Source of the DNA: Streptomyces mayonensis
Lineage (GTDB): Bacteria > Actinomycetota > Actinomycetes > Streptomycetales > Streptomycetaceae
Reading direction: 5' to 3'
NCBI RefSeq assembly: GCF_018982965.1
Contig: NZ_JACBYP010000011.1
Span: forward strand, 51,307-115,306
DNA: 64,000 nt
Shown: positions 24,765 to 33,359 of the stretch, in pieces
How positions within the stretch are numbered: position 1 is the stretch's first letter
Layout of the letters: each line of letters opens with the position of its first letter
Position numbers and translations under genes: made by a program
Notes under the pieces: model-generated
Told to the model about the DNA's origin: nothing
The model's input: only the letters and a program-made list of their open reading frames with translations
Database searches by the model: none

Positions 24765-25238
24765 TCAGCCGAACATTCCCGGCTCGTAGCCGCCCGCCGG
24801 CTGCCGGGTGATGACGTTCAGGCGGTTGTAGGTGTTGATGACGGCGATCAGCCCCACCAGGGCGGTGAGCTGCTCCTCGTCGTAGTGCTCGGCGGCGTTC
24901 GCCCAGGCCTCGTCGGTGACGCCGCCGGGCGCGTCGGCGATCCGGGTGCCCTGCTCGGTCAGTTCGAGGGCGGCGCGCTCGGCGGCGGTGAAGACCGTGG
25001 CCTCCCGCCAGGCCGCGACCAGGTTCAGGCGCAGCGCGGTCTCCCCGGCCTTCGCGGCGTCCTTGGTGTGCATGTCGAGGCAGAAGCCGCAGCCGTTGAT
25101 CTGGCTGGCGCGGATCTTGACCAGCTCCTGGGTCGCGGCCGGCAGTGTCGAGTCGCCCACGGCCTTGCCCGCCGAGTTGATGTGCCGCAGGACCTTGCCG
25201 GCGAGCGGGTCGGTGAACAGGTTCAGACGCGCTTCCAT
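24765..25238 (-). CDS. AhpD-like carboxymuconolactone decarboxylase family protein
   Basis: 157 residues, GAGGAGAGC before the ATG at 25238. LVKIRASQINGCGFCLDMHT contains the CxxC-x3-H motif of the AhpD/alkylhydroperoxidase core, with the conserved Glu of the fold earlier (TQELV). Such proteins reduce peroxides with thiol partners or act in detoxification. It appears monocistronic and convergent with the conservon. No regulator adjoins it. Confidence 0.88.
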   Translation of the reverse strand: MEARLNLFTDPLAGKVLRHINSAGKAVGDSTLPAATQELVKIRASQINGCGFCLDMHTKDAAKAGETALRLNLVAAWREATVFTAAERAALELTEQGTRIADAPGGVTDEAWANAAEHYDEEQLTALVGLIAVINTYNRLNVITRQPAGGYEPGMFG

Positions 25239-25352
25239 GGTGCTCTCCTCCGTTGTCGGCGTTTCGCTTTTCCGTTTTCCGTACACAGCTACGACGGAGC
25301 AGGGGGCAGCAGATGTGACAGGCCGCGACGCGCCACGCATGTGACCTGCGTC

Positions 25353-26234
25353 TCACCCGTTCGCAGGGGTCCGCTCCAGCAACCGGAGCAGCGCCGCCGT
25401 CACCTCTGCGGGGCGTTCGTCCATCACCCAGTGCCCGGTGCCGTCCAGCATCGTCAGCTCGGCGCCGGGCACGGCGGCGGCCAGTTCGGTCGCGATCTTC
25501 GGGCTCAGGTACGGGTCGGCGCGGCCCCAGACGACCGCCGTCGGGCAGGAGACGCCGGGCAGGCCGCGGCGCAGCCCGGGGCGGGGCGGGGTGCGGTAGT
25601 CGGCGAAGTAGTGCAGCAGCCAGCGGCGGCCCACGGACGTCGCCATCCAGTCGACGTAGCCGTCCAGGACCCGCGGTTCGAGCCGTCCCGCGCGCACCAG
25701 CGGCGCGAAGGCCCGGCGGTGCAGCGCGGCGTACGGCAGGTGTGCCGCGGGGCGGCGGAGCAGCGGGCTGCGTCCGGCGACGCCCATGAGGCTGAAGAGG
25801 GTGTACCAGCGGCGGGTGAAGGTGCCCTGGGCGCGGCTGTTGAGGACGGCCAGCCGCCGCACCCGCGCGGGCCGGGTCTCGGCGAGGCCGAGGGCGAGGA
25901 AGCCGCCGTAGTCGTGGCCGAACAGGTTGACCGAGTCCAGGCCCAGCGCGTCGAGGAGCCGGGCGAGCCGGGCGACCTCCGTGTCGTAGTCGAAGGCCAG
26001 GTGCAGGGGGCGGTCCGAGGCGCCCCAGCCGAGGAGGTCGGGGGCGACGACGCGGTGGCGGGCCGACAGGGGCGGGACCTGGTGGCGCCAGCAGTGGTGG
26101 TCGGCCGGGTAGCCGTGCAGGAGGACGACGGGCTCGGCGTCGGGCGGCCCGTACTCCCAGCAGGCCACGCGGGCCCCGTCCACGACGACCTGCCGGGGCC
26201 GGGCCCGGTCCGTGCCGGGGCTGTCCGTGCTCAT
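25353..26234 (-). CDS. alpha/beta hydrolase, epoxide-hydrolase/dehalogenase-like
   Basis: 293 residues; ATG at 26234 with GGGAG six bases upstream (upstream in-frame codons lack a ribosome site). The oxyanion region VVLLHGYPADHHCWRHQVP and the nucleophile elbow VNLFGHDYGGFLALG place Asp, not Ser, at the nucleophile, as in epoxide hydrolases and haloalkane dehalogenases. WGRADPYLSP carries the acid and LDGTGHWVMDERP the catalytic His. A variable cap lies between. The substrate is unknown. Confidence 0.85.
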   Translation of the reverse strand: MSTDSPGTDRARPRQVVVDGARVACWEYGPPDAEPVVLLHGYPADHHCWRHQVPPLSARHRVVAPDLLGWGASDRPLHLAFDYDTEVARLARLLDALGLDSVNLFGHDYGGFLALGLAETRPARVRRLAVLNSRAQGTFTRRWYTLFSLMGVAGRSPLLRRPAAHLPYAALHRRAFAPLVRAGRLEPRVLDGYVDWMATSVGRRWLLHYFADYRTPPRPGLRRGLPGVSCPTAVVWGRADPYLSPKIATELAAAVPGAELTMLDGTGHWVMDERPAEVTAALLRLLERTPANG

Positions 26235-26478
26235 CGGTCTCCCGCTTCCTCGCGTCCCGTCCGTTCCCCCGCCCCGTCCCCCACCCCAACCGGACGGGTA
26301 CCCGGAACCGTCACGGCCGGGGCGCGGTGTTCGGCCGATCGGGTGGCTCCCGCGCACCGGTGGGGTGCGGTGGGGGCCCGTGAGGGGTGCTCACCCCGGC
26401 GCGTGCGCCGGGCGCGGCGAGGATTAGCCTCGGTACCGGCAATCGGTGCGCACGGCGTGTGCGCGGCAGGAGGCAGAG

Positions 26479-26781
26479 ATGGCCAGGGTTCCCAGTGCGG
26501 CGATCGCCGCGGGTGGTCTCGTCGGCGGGTACGGCGTGGCCCGCTGGACGAAGAAGCGGCAGCTCGGCGGGGCCGTGCTCGCGGTGGCGGGGGCGGCCGC
26601 CGCGCAGCAGTGGCGGCGGCGGGCGGGCGGCCCGGCCGCGGGCGCGCTGACCGCCGCGTACGTCGCCGGGTTCGCCGGGTCCCACCCGCTGGCCAAGAAG
26701 GTGGGCGCCTGGCCCGCGGTCTTCGGCGTCGCCGGCGCGGTCGCGCTGGCCTCGTGGGCGGTCGCCGACCGACGGGCCTGA
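26479..26781 (+). CDS. small conserved membrane protein, 100 aa
   Basis: ATG at 26479 with AGGAGG six bases upstream. The product starts MARVPSAAIAAGGLVGGYGV, then three or four short Ala/Gly-rich hydrophobic segments alternate with KK/RRR turns (RWTKKRQ, QQWRRRAG) and SHPLAKKVGAWPAVFGVAGA. It looks like a small integral membrane protein conserved in Streptomyces. No function is recognised. Confidence 0.65.
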   Translation: MARVPSAAIAAGGLVGGYGVARWTKKRQLGGAVLAVAGAAAAQQWRRRAGGPAAGALTAAYVAGFAGSHPLAKKVGAWPAVFGVAGAVALASWAVADRRA

Positions 26782-26829
26782 ACCCTCCCGGGGCCCGACG
26801 CGCACCTCACGCCTGGTACGCCTTGTACG

Positions 26830-26884
26830 TCTCGCGCGTCACGACCTGGGCGTCACCTCTCGCGCGTCACGACTTGTGCGTCAG
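26830..26884. repeat. 28-bp near-duplicate at the end of the VOC gene
   Basis: A 27-bp unit beginning TCTCGCGCGTCACGAC occurs at 26830 and 26858 with three mismatches; the second copy encodes the last codons (LTHKS) and stop of the VOC gene. Confidence 0.7.
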
Positions 26885-27226
26885 TACGTTGATCACGCGG
26901 CCGTTCGGATCCCGTACGAAGAAGCGCCGCACGCCCCAGTCCTCGTCCCGCAGCTCCCGTACGATCTCGGCGCCCGCCGCGACCACCGCCGCGTGGACCT
27001 CGTCGACGTCCTCGACCTCCACGCTCAGGTCGGGGACGACGGGCGCGGTGCGTTCCTCGGTGAACAGGCTGATCTGGGCCGTGGGGTTGGACGGGGACGC
27101 CAGGGTCGTCACCCAGCCCATGTCCATGACCTCCTCGAAGCCGAGCAGGCCGTAGAAGTCACGGCTGGTGTTCCACTGCTCCTCGGCCTCGACATGGATG
27201 TTGGGGACGATCCTGCGGATGCTCAT
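26867..27226 (-). CDS. VOC family (glyoxalase-like) protein
   Basis: 119 residues forming the paired beta-alpha-beta-beta-beta pattern of the vicinal oxygen chelate fold: MSIRRIVPNIHVEAEEQWNT, FYGLLGFEEVMDMGWVTTLA, ISLFTEERTAPVVPDLSVEV, and RRFFVRDPNGRVINVLTHKS at the end. The pattern resembles bleomycin-resistance and catechol-dioxygenase-like members without a certain metal triad, so a binding or resistance role is as likely as catalysis. It stands alone. Confidence 0.82.
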   Translation of the reverse strand: MSIRRIVPNIHVEAEEQWNTSRDFYGLLGFEEVMDMGWVTTLASPSNPTAQISLFTEERTAPVVPDLSVEVEDVDEVHAAVVAAGAEIVRELRDEDWGVRRFFVRDPNGRVINVLTHKS

Positions 27227-27284
27227 CGAAGACTCCTCGACTCCTCGCCGTCTGTGCCGGGCCGACCGGCCGGCCTGTGTGACG

Positions 27285-28811
27285 CTACGCGCTCGGCCCG
27301 CCGGATCCCGCGGTTCCCGCAGCCCCCGTTCCCGCAGCCCCCGGCGCCGCCGTCGACAGCGGCTCGGCGATGTCCTCCAGCGCGCGGCGTTCCGCCTTCA
27401 CCGCGAGGAACGCCGCCACCAGCCCGGCCGCGCACATCAGCCCGGCGCCGATCTGGAAGGCCAGCACCGTGTCGCCGACCACGCCGGACTCGGTCAGGTC
27501 GGCGAAGAGCAGCGGGCCGCTGATGCCGCCGGCGGCGGTGCCGAGGGCGTAGAAGAAGGCGATGGCCATGGCCCGGGTCTCCATCGGGAAGATCTCGGAG
27601 ACGGTGAGGTAGGCGCTGGAGGCACCGGCCGAGGCGAAGAACAGCACCACGCACCAGCAGGCCGTCATGGTCGTCGCGGTGAGCGAGCCGCTGTCGAAGA
27701 GCCAGGCCGTGGCGAAGAGCAGGACCCCGGAGAGCAGATAGGTGCCGGAGATCATGATCCGGCGGCCGACCGTGTCGAAGAGGTGGCCGAGGAGCAGCGG
27801 GCCGCAGAAGTTGCCCGCGGCGATGACGGCGAAGTAGTAGCCGGTGCTGCCGGTCGGCACGTCGAAGAAGGTGATGAGGATGGTGCCGAAGCCGAAGGTG
27901 ATGGCGTTGTAGAGGAAGGCCTGGCCGATGAAGAGGGAGAGGCCGAGGATCGCGCGGCGCGGGTAGCGGCCGAAGACGGTCCTGGCGATCAGGCCGAAGC
28001 CGATGCTCTTGCGCTGGTGGATGGTGATCTCACCGGCCGGCGGCGGCAGTCTCTCGCCCTTCTCGCGCTCGATCTCCCGTTCGACGGAGGTGACGAGCCG
28101 GTCGGCCTTCTCCCCCTGGCCGTGGATGTACTGCCAGCGTGGACTCTCCGGGACGTGCCGCCGCACCAGCAGCACCACCAGGCCCAGGACCACGCCGAGG
28201 GCGAAGCTGAGCCGCCAGCCGAGGTCCTTGGCGAAGATGTCGGTGTCCAGCATCACGATGGACAGCAGGGCGCCGCCGATCGCGCCCAGCCAGTAGCTGC
28301 CGTTGATGATGAGGTCGACCCGGCCCCGGTAGTGGGACGGGATCAGCTCGTCGATCGCGGAGTTGATGGCCGCGTACTCGCCGCCGATGCCGAAGCCGGT
28401 GAGGAAGCGGAAGAGGAAGAACCACCAGGACTCGAAGGAGACCGCGGTCAGGGCCGTCGCCGCCAGATAGACCACCAGGGTGGTGATGAAGAGCTTCTTG
28501 CGGCCGTGGCGGTCGGTGAGCCAGCCGAAGAACAGGGCACCGGAACAGGCGCCCGCCACGTAGAGCGCGGCGGCGAGGCCGGTGATCTGGGCGGAGCTGA
28601 TGTCCAGACCGCTGCCGTCCTCGGCGATCCGTCCGGCGACGTTGCCGACGATCGTGACCTCGAGGCCGTCCAGGATCCAGACGGTGCCCAGGCCGATGAC
28701 GACCATCCAGTGCCACCGTGACCAGGGCAGCCGGTCCAGGCGGGCCGGGACGGCGGTGGTGACGGTTCCGGTGGAGGCGGGCACCGGCGCCGGCGGCTCT
28801 GCTCCTGTCAT
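27285..28811 (-). CDS. MFS transporter, sugar-porter/metabolite-H+ symporter type
   Basis: 508 residues; GAGAGGAAG before the ATG at 28811. Twelve membrane segments are visible with the family signatures FFGWLTDRHGRKKLFITTLV (motif A), GFGIGGEYAAINSAIDELIP and VRRHVPESPRWQYIHGQGEK, found in sugar and aromatic-acid porters. A charged central loop (VEREIEREKGERLPPPAG) and an Ala/Gly-rich tail (TAAPGAAGTGAAGTAGSGG) follow. Substrate is unknown; no catabolic genes are adjacent. Confidence 0.88.
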   Translation of the reverse strand: MTGAEPPAPVPASTGTVTTAVPARLDRLPWSRWHWMVVIGLGTVWILDGLEVTIVGNVAGRIAEDGSGLDISSAQITGLAAALYVAGACSGALFFGWLTDRHGRKKLFITTLVVYLAATALTAVSFESWWFFLFRFLTGFGIGGEYAAINSAIDELIPSHYRGRVDLIINGSYWLGAIGGALLSIVMLDTDIFAKDLGWRLSFALGVVLGLVVLLVRRHVPESPRWQYIHGQGEKADRLVTSVEREIEREKGERLPPPAGEITIHQRKSIGFGLIARTVFGRYPRRAILGLSLFIGQAFLYNAITFGFGTILITFFDVPTGSTGYYFAVIAAGNFCGPLLLGHLFDTVGRRIMISGTYLLSGVLLFATAWLFDSGSLTATTMTACWCVVLFFASAGASSAYLTVSEIFPMETRAMAIAFFYALGTAAGGISGPLLFADLTESGVVGDTVLAFQIGAGLMCAAGLVAAFLAVKAERRALEDIAEPLSTAAPGAAGTGAAGTAGSGGPSA

Positions 28812-28921
28812 GGCTTCCTCTCCGTCGAGCGAACGCCTCCCGTGTGCCCTGCACCGGAAGGAACACGCCCGCCGTGCCCGGCAGGCCCGAGGGCCGCCCG
28901 CACCGCTCGGGAGCGGGGGCC

Positions 28922-30355
28922 CTACGCCCCCAGCATGCGGGAGACCGTGTAGATCAGCAGCCCGGCCAGGGAGCCGACCACCGTGCCGTTGATCCGGATG
29001 AACTGCAGGTCGCGGCCGATGTTGGCCTCGATCTTCTTCGTGGTGTGCTCGGCGTCCCAGCTCGCCACGGTGTCCGTGATCAGCGAGGTGATCTCCTTGC
29101 GGTAGGTGGTCACCACGTACACCGCGGCGCCCTCCACCCAGCCGTCGACCTTGGCCCGCACCTTGGCGTCGGAGGACATCCGGGCGCCCAGGGACAGCAG
29201 CGAGGCGCGGACCCTCAGCCGCAGCTCGCTGCGCTCGTCCTCGGCCGCCGAGACGATCATGGACCGTACGGCCGTCCAGGCGGACGCGATCAGGTCCTGG
29301 ACCTCGCCGCGGCCCAGCACCTCGGTCTTCAGCCGCTCCACGCGCGCGCGGGTCTCCGTGTCGGACTGGAGGTCGGAGGCGAAGTCGGTGAGGAAGCGGT
29401 CGAGGGCGCCGCGCGCCGGGTGGGCGGGCATGTCGCGCATCTCGGTGACGAAGCGCAGCAGCTCCTTGTAGACCCGCTCGCCGACCCGCCGGTCCACGAA
29501 GCGGGGCGTCCATCCGGGTGCCCCGCCCTGCACGGCGTCCATCACGGAGTCGCCGTGCAGGATCAGCCAGTCGTGGGCGCGGGAGACGACCAGGTCGACG
29601 GCGCGCCGGTGGCCGCCGTCGGCGACGACCCGGTCCAGCATCTTGCCGATGCCGGGGGCGATCTCCTGGGCGTCGGCCCGGCGCGTGATGGCCTCGCCGA
29701 CCACCGCCTGGACGTCGGAGTCGCGCAGCACGGTGAGGGCGCCGCGCAGGGCGGCGGACAGCTCGGCCGTCACCCGGTCGGCGTGCTCGGGCACGGCGAG
29801 CCAGGCGCCGAGCCGGCTGCCGATGCCGACGGAGCGCAGCCGGCGCCGTACGACGTCCTCGGAGAGGAAGTTCTCGCCGACGAACTCGCCCAGGGAGACG
29901 CCGAGCTGGTCCTTCTTCTTCGGGATGATCGCGGTGTGCGGGATGGGCAGGCCCAGCGGGTGCCGGAAGAGGGCGGTGACCGCGAACCAGTCGGCGAGCG
30001 CGCCGACCATGCCGGCCTCGGCGGCGGCCGACACGTAGCCCGCCCAGGCGCCCGCACCCCGGTGGGCGGCCCACTCGGCAAGGACGTAGACCAGGGCGAC
30101 GAACAGCAGCAGGCCGGTGGCGGTGAGCTTCATGCGCCGCACGCCGCGGCGCTTGACCTCGTCGGCGGGGCTGAAGGACGTCATCGCACGGTCGCGGACC
30201 ACCCCGGCCGCGGGGTCACCGGCGCCCGTACCCGGCTCCGTGCCCGGCTCCGTGCCCGGCTCCGCGTCGGGCTCCGTGCCCGGCCCCGTGCCGTCCGCCC
30301 CGGTTCTCCCGGGACCTCCGGGCAGTTCCGCCTTCTCCCGTTCCATCCGCTCCAC
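28922..30355 (-). CDS. DUF445 family membrane-associated protein
   Basis: 477 residues, GGTGGAGCGG before the ATG. A disordered N-terminus with PGTE repeats (encoded by 12-bp units around 30229-30290) precedes MKLTATGLLLFVALVYVLAE, a membrane helix, then EAGMVGALADWFAVTALFRH PLG, the DUF445 signature, long amphipathic helices, and a C-terminal hydrophobic helix (TVVGSLAGLLIYTVSRMLGA). DUF445 proteins have no settled biochemical role; they are envelope proteins with a helical central part. It is monocistronic. Confidence 0.88.
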   Translation of the reverse strand: MERMEREKAELPGGPGRTGADGTGPGTEPDAEPGTEPGTEPGTGAGDPAAGVVRDRAMTSFSPADEVKRRGVRRMKLTATGLLLFVALVYVLAEWAAHRGAGAWAGYVSAAAEAGMVGALADWFAVTALFRHPLGLPIPHTAIIPKKKDQLGVSLGEFVGENFLSEDVVRRRLRSVGIGSRLGAWLAVPEHADRVTAELSAALRGALTVLRDSDVQAVVGEAITRRADAQEIAPGIGKMLDRVVADGGHRRAVDLVVSRAHDWLILHGDSVMDAVQGGAPGWTPRFVDRRVGERVYKELLRFVTEMRDMPAHPARGALDRFLTDFASDLQSDTETRARVERLKTEVLGRGEVQDLIASAWTAVRSMIVSAAEDERSELRLRVRASLLSLGARMSSDAKVRAKVDGWVEGAAVYVVTTYRKEITSLITDTVASWDAEHTTKKIEANIGRDLQFIRINGTVVGSLAGLLIYTVSRMLGA

Positions 30356-30546
30356 CGTTCGCTGATACGTACCTCACACAGTGTCCCTTCCTGACCGACT
30401 CCTGGAACGGAACACAAGTTCCCGGCGTCTGTCCCGCCGGGGGGAACGCGCGGGGCTCCTGCGGCCTTTCCTCCGCCCATGCCTCATCATGGGTTCATCG
30501 GACCGGAGCCTCGGGGCTCCCCTTCGCCCGAGGAGAACAGCACAGC

Positions 30547-31917
30547 ATGACCCCGGGTCGTGACGCGGGTGCGGGGGCACCCCACAGCAAGCACCGTGCC
30601 CTGCTCGCGGCGATCGTCACCCTGATAGTGGCGATCTCCGCGGCCATTTACGCCACCGTCTCCAGGGACGACGGCAGCGAGATGCGCGCGTCGGGCGCCG
30701 ACGGCGGCGGCCGCGCCTCGCGGAACGACGCCGCTCCCGCCTCCACGGGCGCCTGGGTGGGCTCCTGGTCCGCCTCGCCGGCCGCGGCCGAGCCGGGCAC
30801 CGAGACCACCGGCATGGCCGGCCGCTCGGTGCGCAACGTCGTCCACACGAGCGTCGGCGGCGCCAGCGTGCGCATCACCCTGTCCAACCTGTACGGACAG
30901 TCGCCGCTGACCGTCACGCACGCCTCGGTCGCCCTGGCCGCGGGACCGGAGACGGCCGCCGCGGTCGCCGACACCATGCGGCGGCTCACCTTCCGCGGCA
31001 GCCCCAGGGTGATCATCCCGGCGGGCGGCCAGGTGATGAGCGACGCCGCCCGCCTGGCCGTGCCGTTCGGCTCGGACGTCCTGGTCACCACGTTCTCCCC
31101 GACGCCGTCGGGACCGGTCACCTACCACCCGTACGCCCAGCAGACCAGCTACCTCGCCGACGGCGACCGCACGGTCGACGCCACGGCCGCCGCGTACACC
31201 GCCGAGACGCCGTACTGGCGGTACCTGACCGCCCTCGACGTGCTGAGCCACGAGGCGAAGGGCACCGTCGTCGCGTTCGGCGACTCGATCACCGACGGCT
31301 TCGGCTCCGAGCCGAACGCCAACCACCGCTGGCCCGACGTCCTCGCCCGGCGGCTGCACGAGGCGGCCGAGGCCGGGCGCGGCACGCCCCGCTACGGCGT
31401 CGTCAACCAGGGCATCAGCGGCAACCGCATCCTGACCGGCAGGACGGGCCGGCCCGCCGACAACCCGAGCGGGCTCAGCCGGTTCGAACGGGACGTCCTG
31501 GAACGCACCAACGCCAAGGTCGTCGTCATCGTCCTCGGCGTCAACGACATCCTGCACAGCCCGGAGCTGGCCGACCGCGAGAGCATCGTCGACGGGCTGC
31601 GCGCCCTGGTCGACCAGGCGCACGCGAGGGGCCTGAAGGCCGTCGGCGCGACGATCATGCCGTTCGGCGGCTACCGCGGGTACACGGACGCACGCGAGGC
31701 GATGCGCCAGGAGGTCAACGAGGAGATCCGCTCGGGCGGCGTCTTCGACGCGGTCGTCGACTTCGACAAGGCCCTGCGCGACGCCTACGACCCGCGCCGG
31801 CTGCGCTCCGACTACGACAGCGGCGACCACCTGCACCCCAGCGACAAGGGGTACGCGCGGATGGGCGAGGTCCTCGACCTGGACCTGCTGAAGGGCGCGG
31901 CGCCCGTCGAGGCGTGA
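30547..31917 (+). CDS. secreted/membrane-anchored SGNH (GDSL) hydrolase
   Basis: 456 residues, GAGGAGAAC before the ATG. An N-terminal signal anchor (RALLAAIVTLIVAISAAIYA) is followed by a linker and a beta-rich domain, then the GDSL block TVVAFGDSITDGFGSEPNA with the catalytic Ser, NQGISGNRIL (block II), VLGVNDI (block III) and DHLHPSDKGY (Asp-x-x-His, block V). The full SGNH set supports an extracellular esterase or lipase. The natural ester is not evident. Confidence 0.9.
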   Translation: MTPGRDAGAGAPHSKHRALLAAIVTLIVAISAAIYATVSRDDGSEMRASGADGGGRASRNDAAPASTGAWVGSWSASPAAAEPGTETTGMAGRSVRNVVHTSVGGASVRITLSNLYGQSPLTVTHASVALAAGPETAAAVADTMRRLTFRGSPRVIIPAGGQVMSDAARLAVPFGSDVLVTTFSPTPSGPVTYHPYAQQTSYLADGDRTVDATAAAYTAETPYWRYLTALDVLSHEAKGTVVAFGDSITDGFGSEPNANHRWPDVLARRLHEAAEAGRGTPRYGVVNQGISGNRILTGRTGRPADNPSGLSRFERDVLERTNAKVVVIVLGVNDILHSPELADRESIVDGLRALVDQAHARGLKAVGATIMPFGGYRGYTDAREAMRQEVNEEIRSGGVFDAVVDFDKALRDAYDPRRLRSDYDSGDHLHPSDKGYARMGEVLDLDLLKGAAPVEA

Positions 31918-31945
31918 GCCCGGGTCCCGGGCCGGTGCGGCGCGC

Positions 31946-33163
31946 TCAGCGCGGCAGCAGCAGGTGGTCGGAGCGGGCCGAGGCCACGGAGGACATGACG
32001 AGGCAGGCCGCTCCGATGGCGCCGCCGTCCTCGCCGAGCGTGGTGCCCCGTACGTCCACGCCGTGCACCTCGCTCACCGTCAGCAGGGACGCGGTGATCG
32101 GCGGCACGACCCTGAGGTAGGTGGGGGCCAGGGCGGGCCAGTTGGGGCCGCCGAGCACGACGGTGCCCAGGTCGAGGATGTTGGCGAGGTTGCCCGCGAC
32201 ACGGGCGATGGCGCGGGCCGACCTGCTCACGATGGCGTCGGCGCGCTCGTCGCCCGCGTCGGCCAGGGCGCAGAGCCGGCCCAGTGCCCGCTCCACGCTC
32301 AGGAAGTCGTCGAGGTCCACGGGCGGCAGCGTCCCCGCGTCGACGGCGGCGGAGACGAGGTGGACGGGCGCCGAGGTGATCGCGACGCAGCCGCGGCCCC
32401 CGCACGGACACCGGGGGCCGTCGGCGTCGCCGCTGAGGTGCCCTATCTCGCCGAGGTTGTCGGAGGAGCCGCGCTTGACCTCGCCGTCCAGGACGATGCC
32501 CGCGCCGATGCCGGTCCCGAGGTAGAGGAACGCGAAGTCCGACAGGGCGCCGCCGCCCGCCCACAGCTCGCCCGTGGCGGCGGCGATGGTGTCCTTCTCC
32601 AGCACCACCGGCAGCCCCATGCGCCGCTCCAGCTCCTCCCGCAGCCGCACCACCCCCCAGCCCCGCAGGTTGGGCGGCCCCACGACGGCGTCGGCCTTCA
32701 CCGGTCCGGGCGTGGAGACACCGACCCCGGAGACCCGCGGCAGCGGGACGCCGGCCCGGCGCACCAGGGCGCCGACCGCGTCGACGATCGCCTCCAGCGC
32801 GTCCTCGGGTCCTTCGGTGGTGGGGGTGGGTATCGAGGTGCGGTCCTCCACCTCGCCCGCGAGGTTCATCAGCACCAGGGTCGTGCGGGCGGGGTCGATG
32901 TGCAGGCCGACCGAGTACTGGCCGCCGGCCACCACCTGGAACACCGTCCGGCGCGCCCCGGTGTCGGCCTCCCGGCGGCCGGCCTCCTCGATCAGTCCCG
33001 CGCCGACCAGGCGCCGGCAGATGTTGGAGACGGTCTGCGCGGTCAGGCCGGTGCGCTGCGACAGCTCCACCCGGCTGATGCCCGGACCGCGCCGTACCAG
33101 GTCCAGCACGAGCAGCTGGTTGTAGTCGCCCACCCGCGGAAGGTTCGACCCCCGCCGCTCCAT
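31946..33163 (-). CDS. ROK family transcriptional regulator
   Basis: 405 residues, GGGAGG before the ATG. The N-terminal winged helix (DYNQLLVLDLVRRGPGISRV, then ELSQRTGLTAQTVSNICRRL) is followed by a ROK kinase-like domain with YLGTGIGAGIVLDGEVKRGS and LGEIGHLSG and the zinc motif CPCGGRGCVAIT. It keeps the sugar-binding Glu-His, so it probably senses a sugar or sugar phosphate. It is divergent from a sulfatase; a palindrome in the shared spacer is a likely operator. Confidence 0.9.
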   Translation of the reverse strand: MERRGSNLPRVGDYNQLLVLDLVRRGPGISRVELSQRTGLTAQTVSNICRRLVGAGLIEEAGRREADTGARRTVFQVVAGGQYSVGLHIDPARTTLVLMNLAGEVEDRTSIPTPTTEGPEDALEAIVDAVGALVRRAGVPLPRVSGVGVSTPGPVKADAVVGPPNLRGWGVVRLREELERRMGLPVVLEKDTIAAATGELWAGGGALSDFAFLYLGTGIGAGIVLDGEVKRGSSDNLGEIGHLSGDADGPRCPCGGRGCVAITSAPVHLVSAAVDAGTLPPVDLDDFLSVERALGRLCALADAGDERADAIVSRSARAIARVAGNLANILDLGTVVLGGPNWPALAPTYLRVVPPITASLLTVSEVHGVDVRGTTLGEDGGAIGAACLVMSSVASARSDHLLLPR

Positions 33164-33219
33164 GCCGCACCTCCCGAGTCCTGTCGCAGGAGGGATCCTA
33201 ATGGACTTCTCATACCGTA

Positions 33220-33232
33220 AATCAATTTGATT
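33220..33232. promoter_or_regulatory. AT-rich palindrome, ROK operator candidate
   Basis: AATCAA-T-TTGATT is a perfect 6-1-6 palindrome in a conspicuously AT-rich patch between the divergent ROK and sulfatase genes. Confidence 0.45.
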
Positions 33233-33359
33233 GTGTTAGCGTGCCCGCCAGTTGACCACCGTGCGGGAGCGGAGTCGCCCGGGAGCGAAGTCCGGCCGTC
33301 CTGGCCGCCGGCAGCGTCGAGGAATGAGCCGCGAGGAGAGAGCAGAGGGTGAGCCAGGC

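Noticed and set aside
24717..28721. Long plus-strand frames opposite the AhpD, hydrolase, VOC and MFS genes
   Set aside because: They are antisense to genes with clear family motifs and encode low-complexity Gly/Val/Asp-rich sequence typical of antisense frames.
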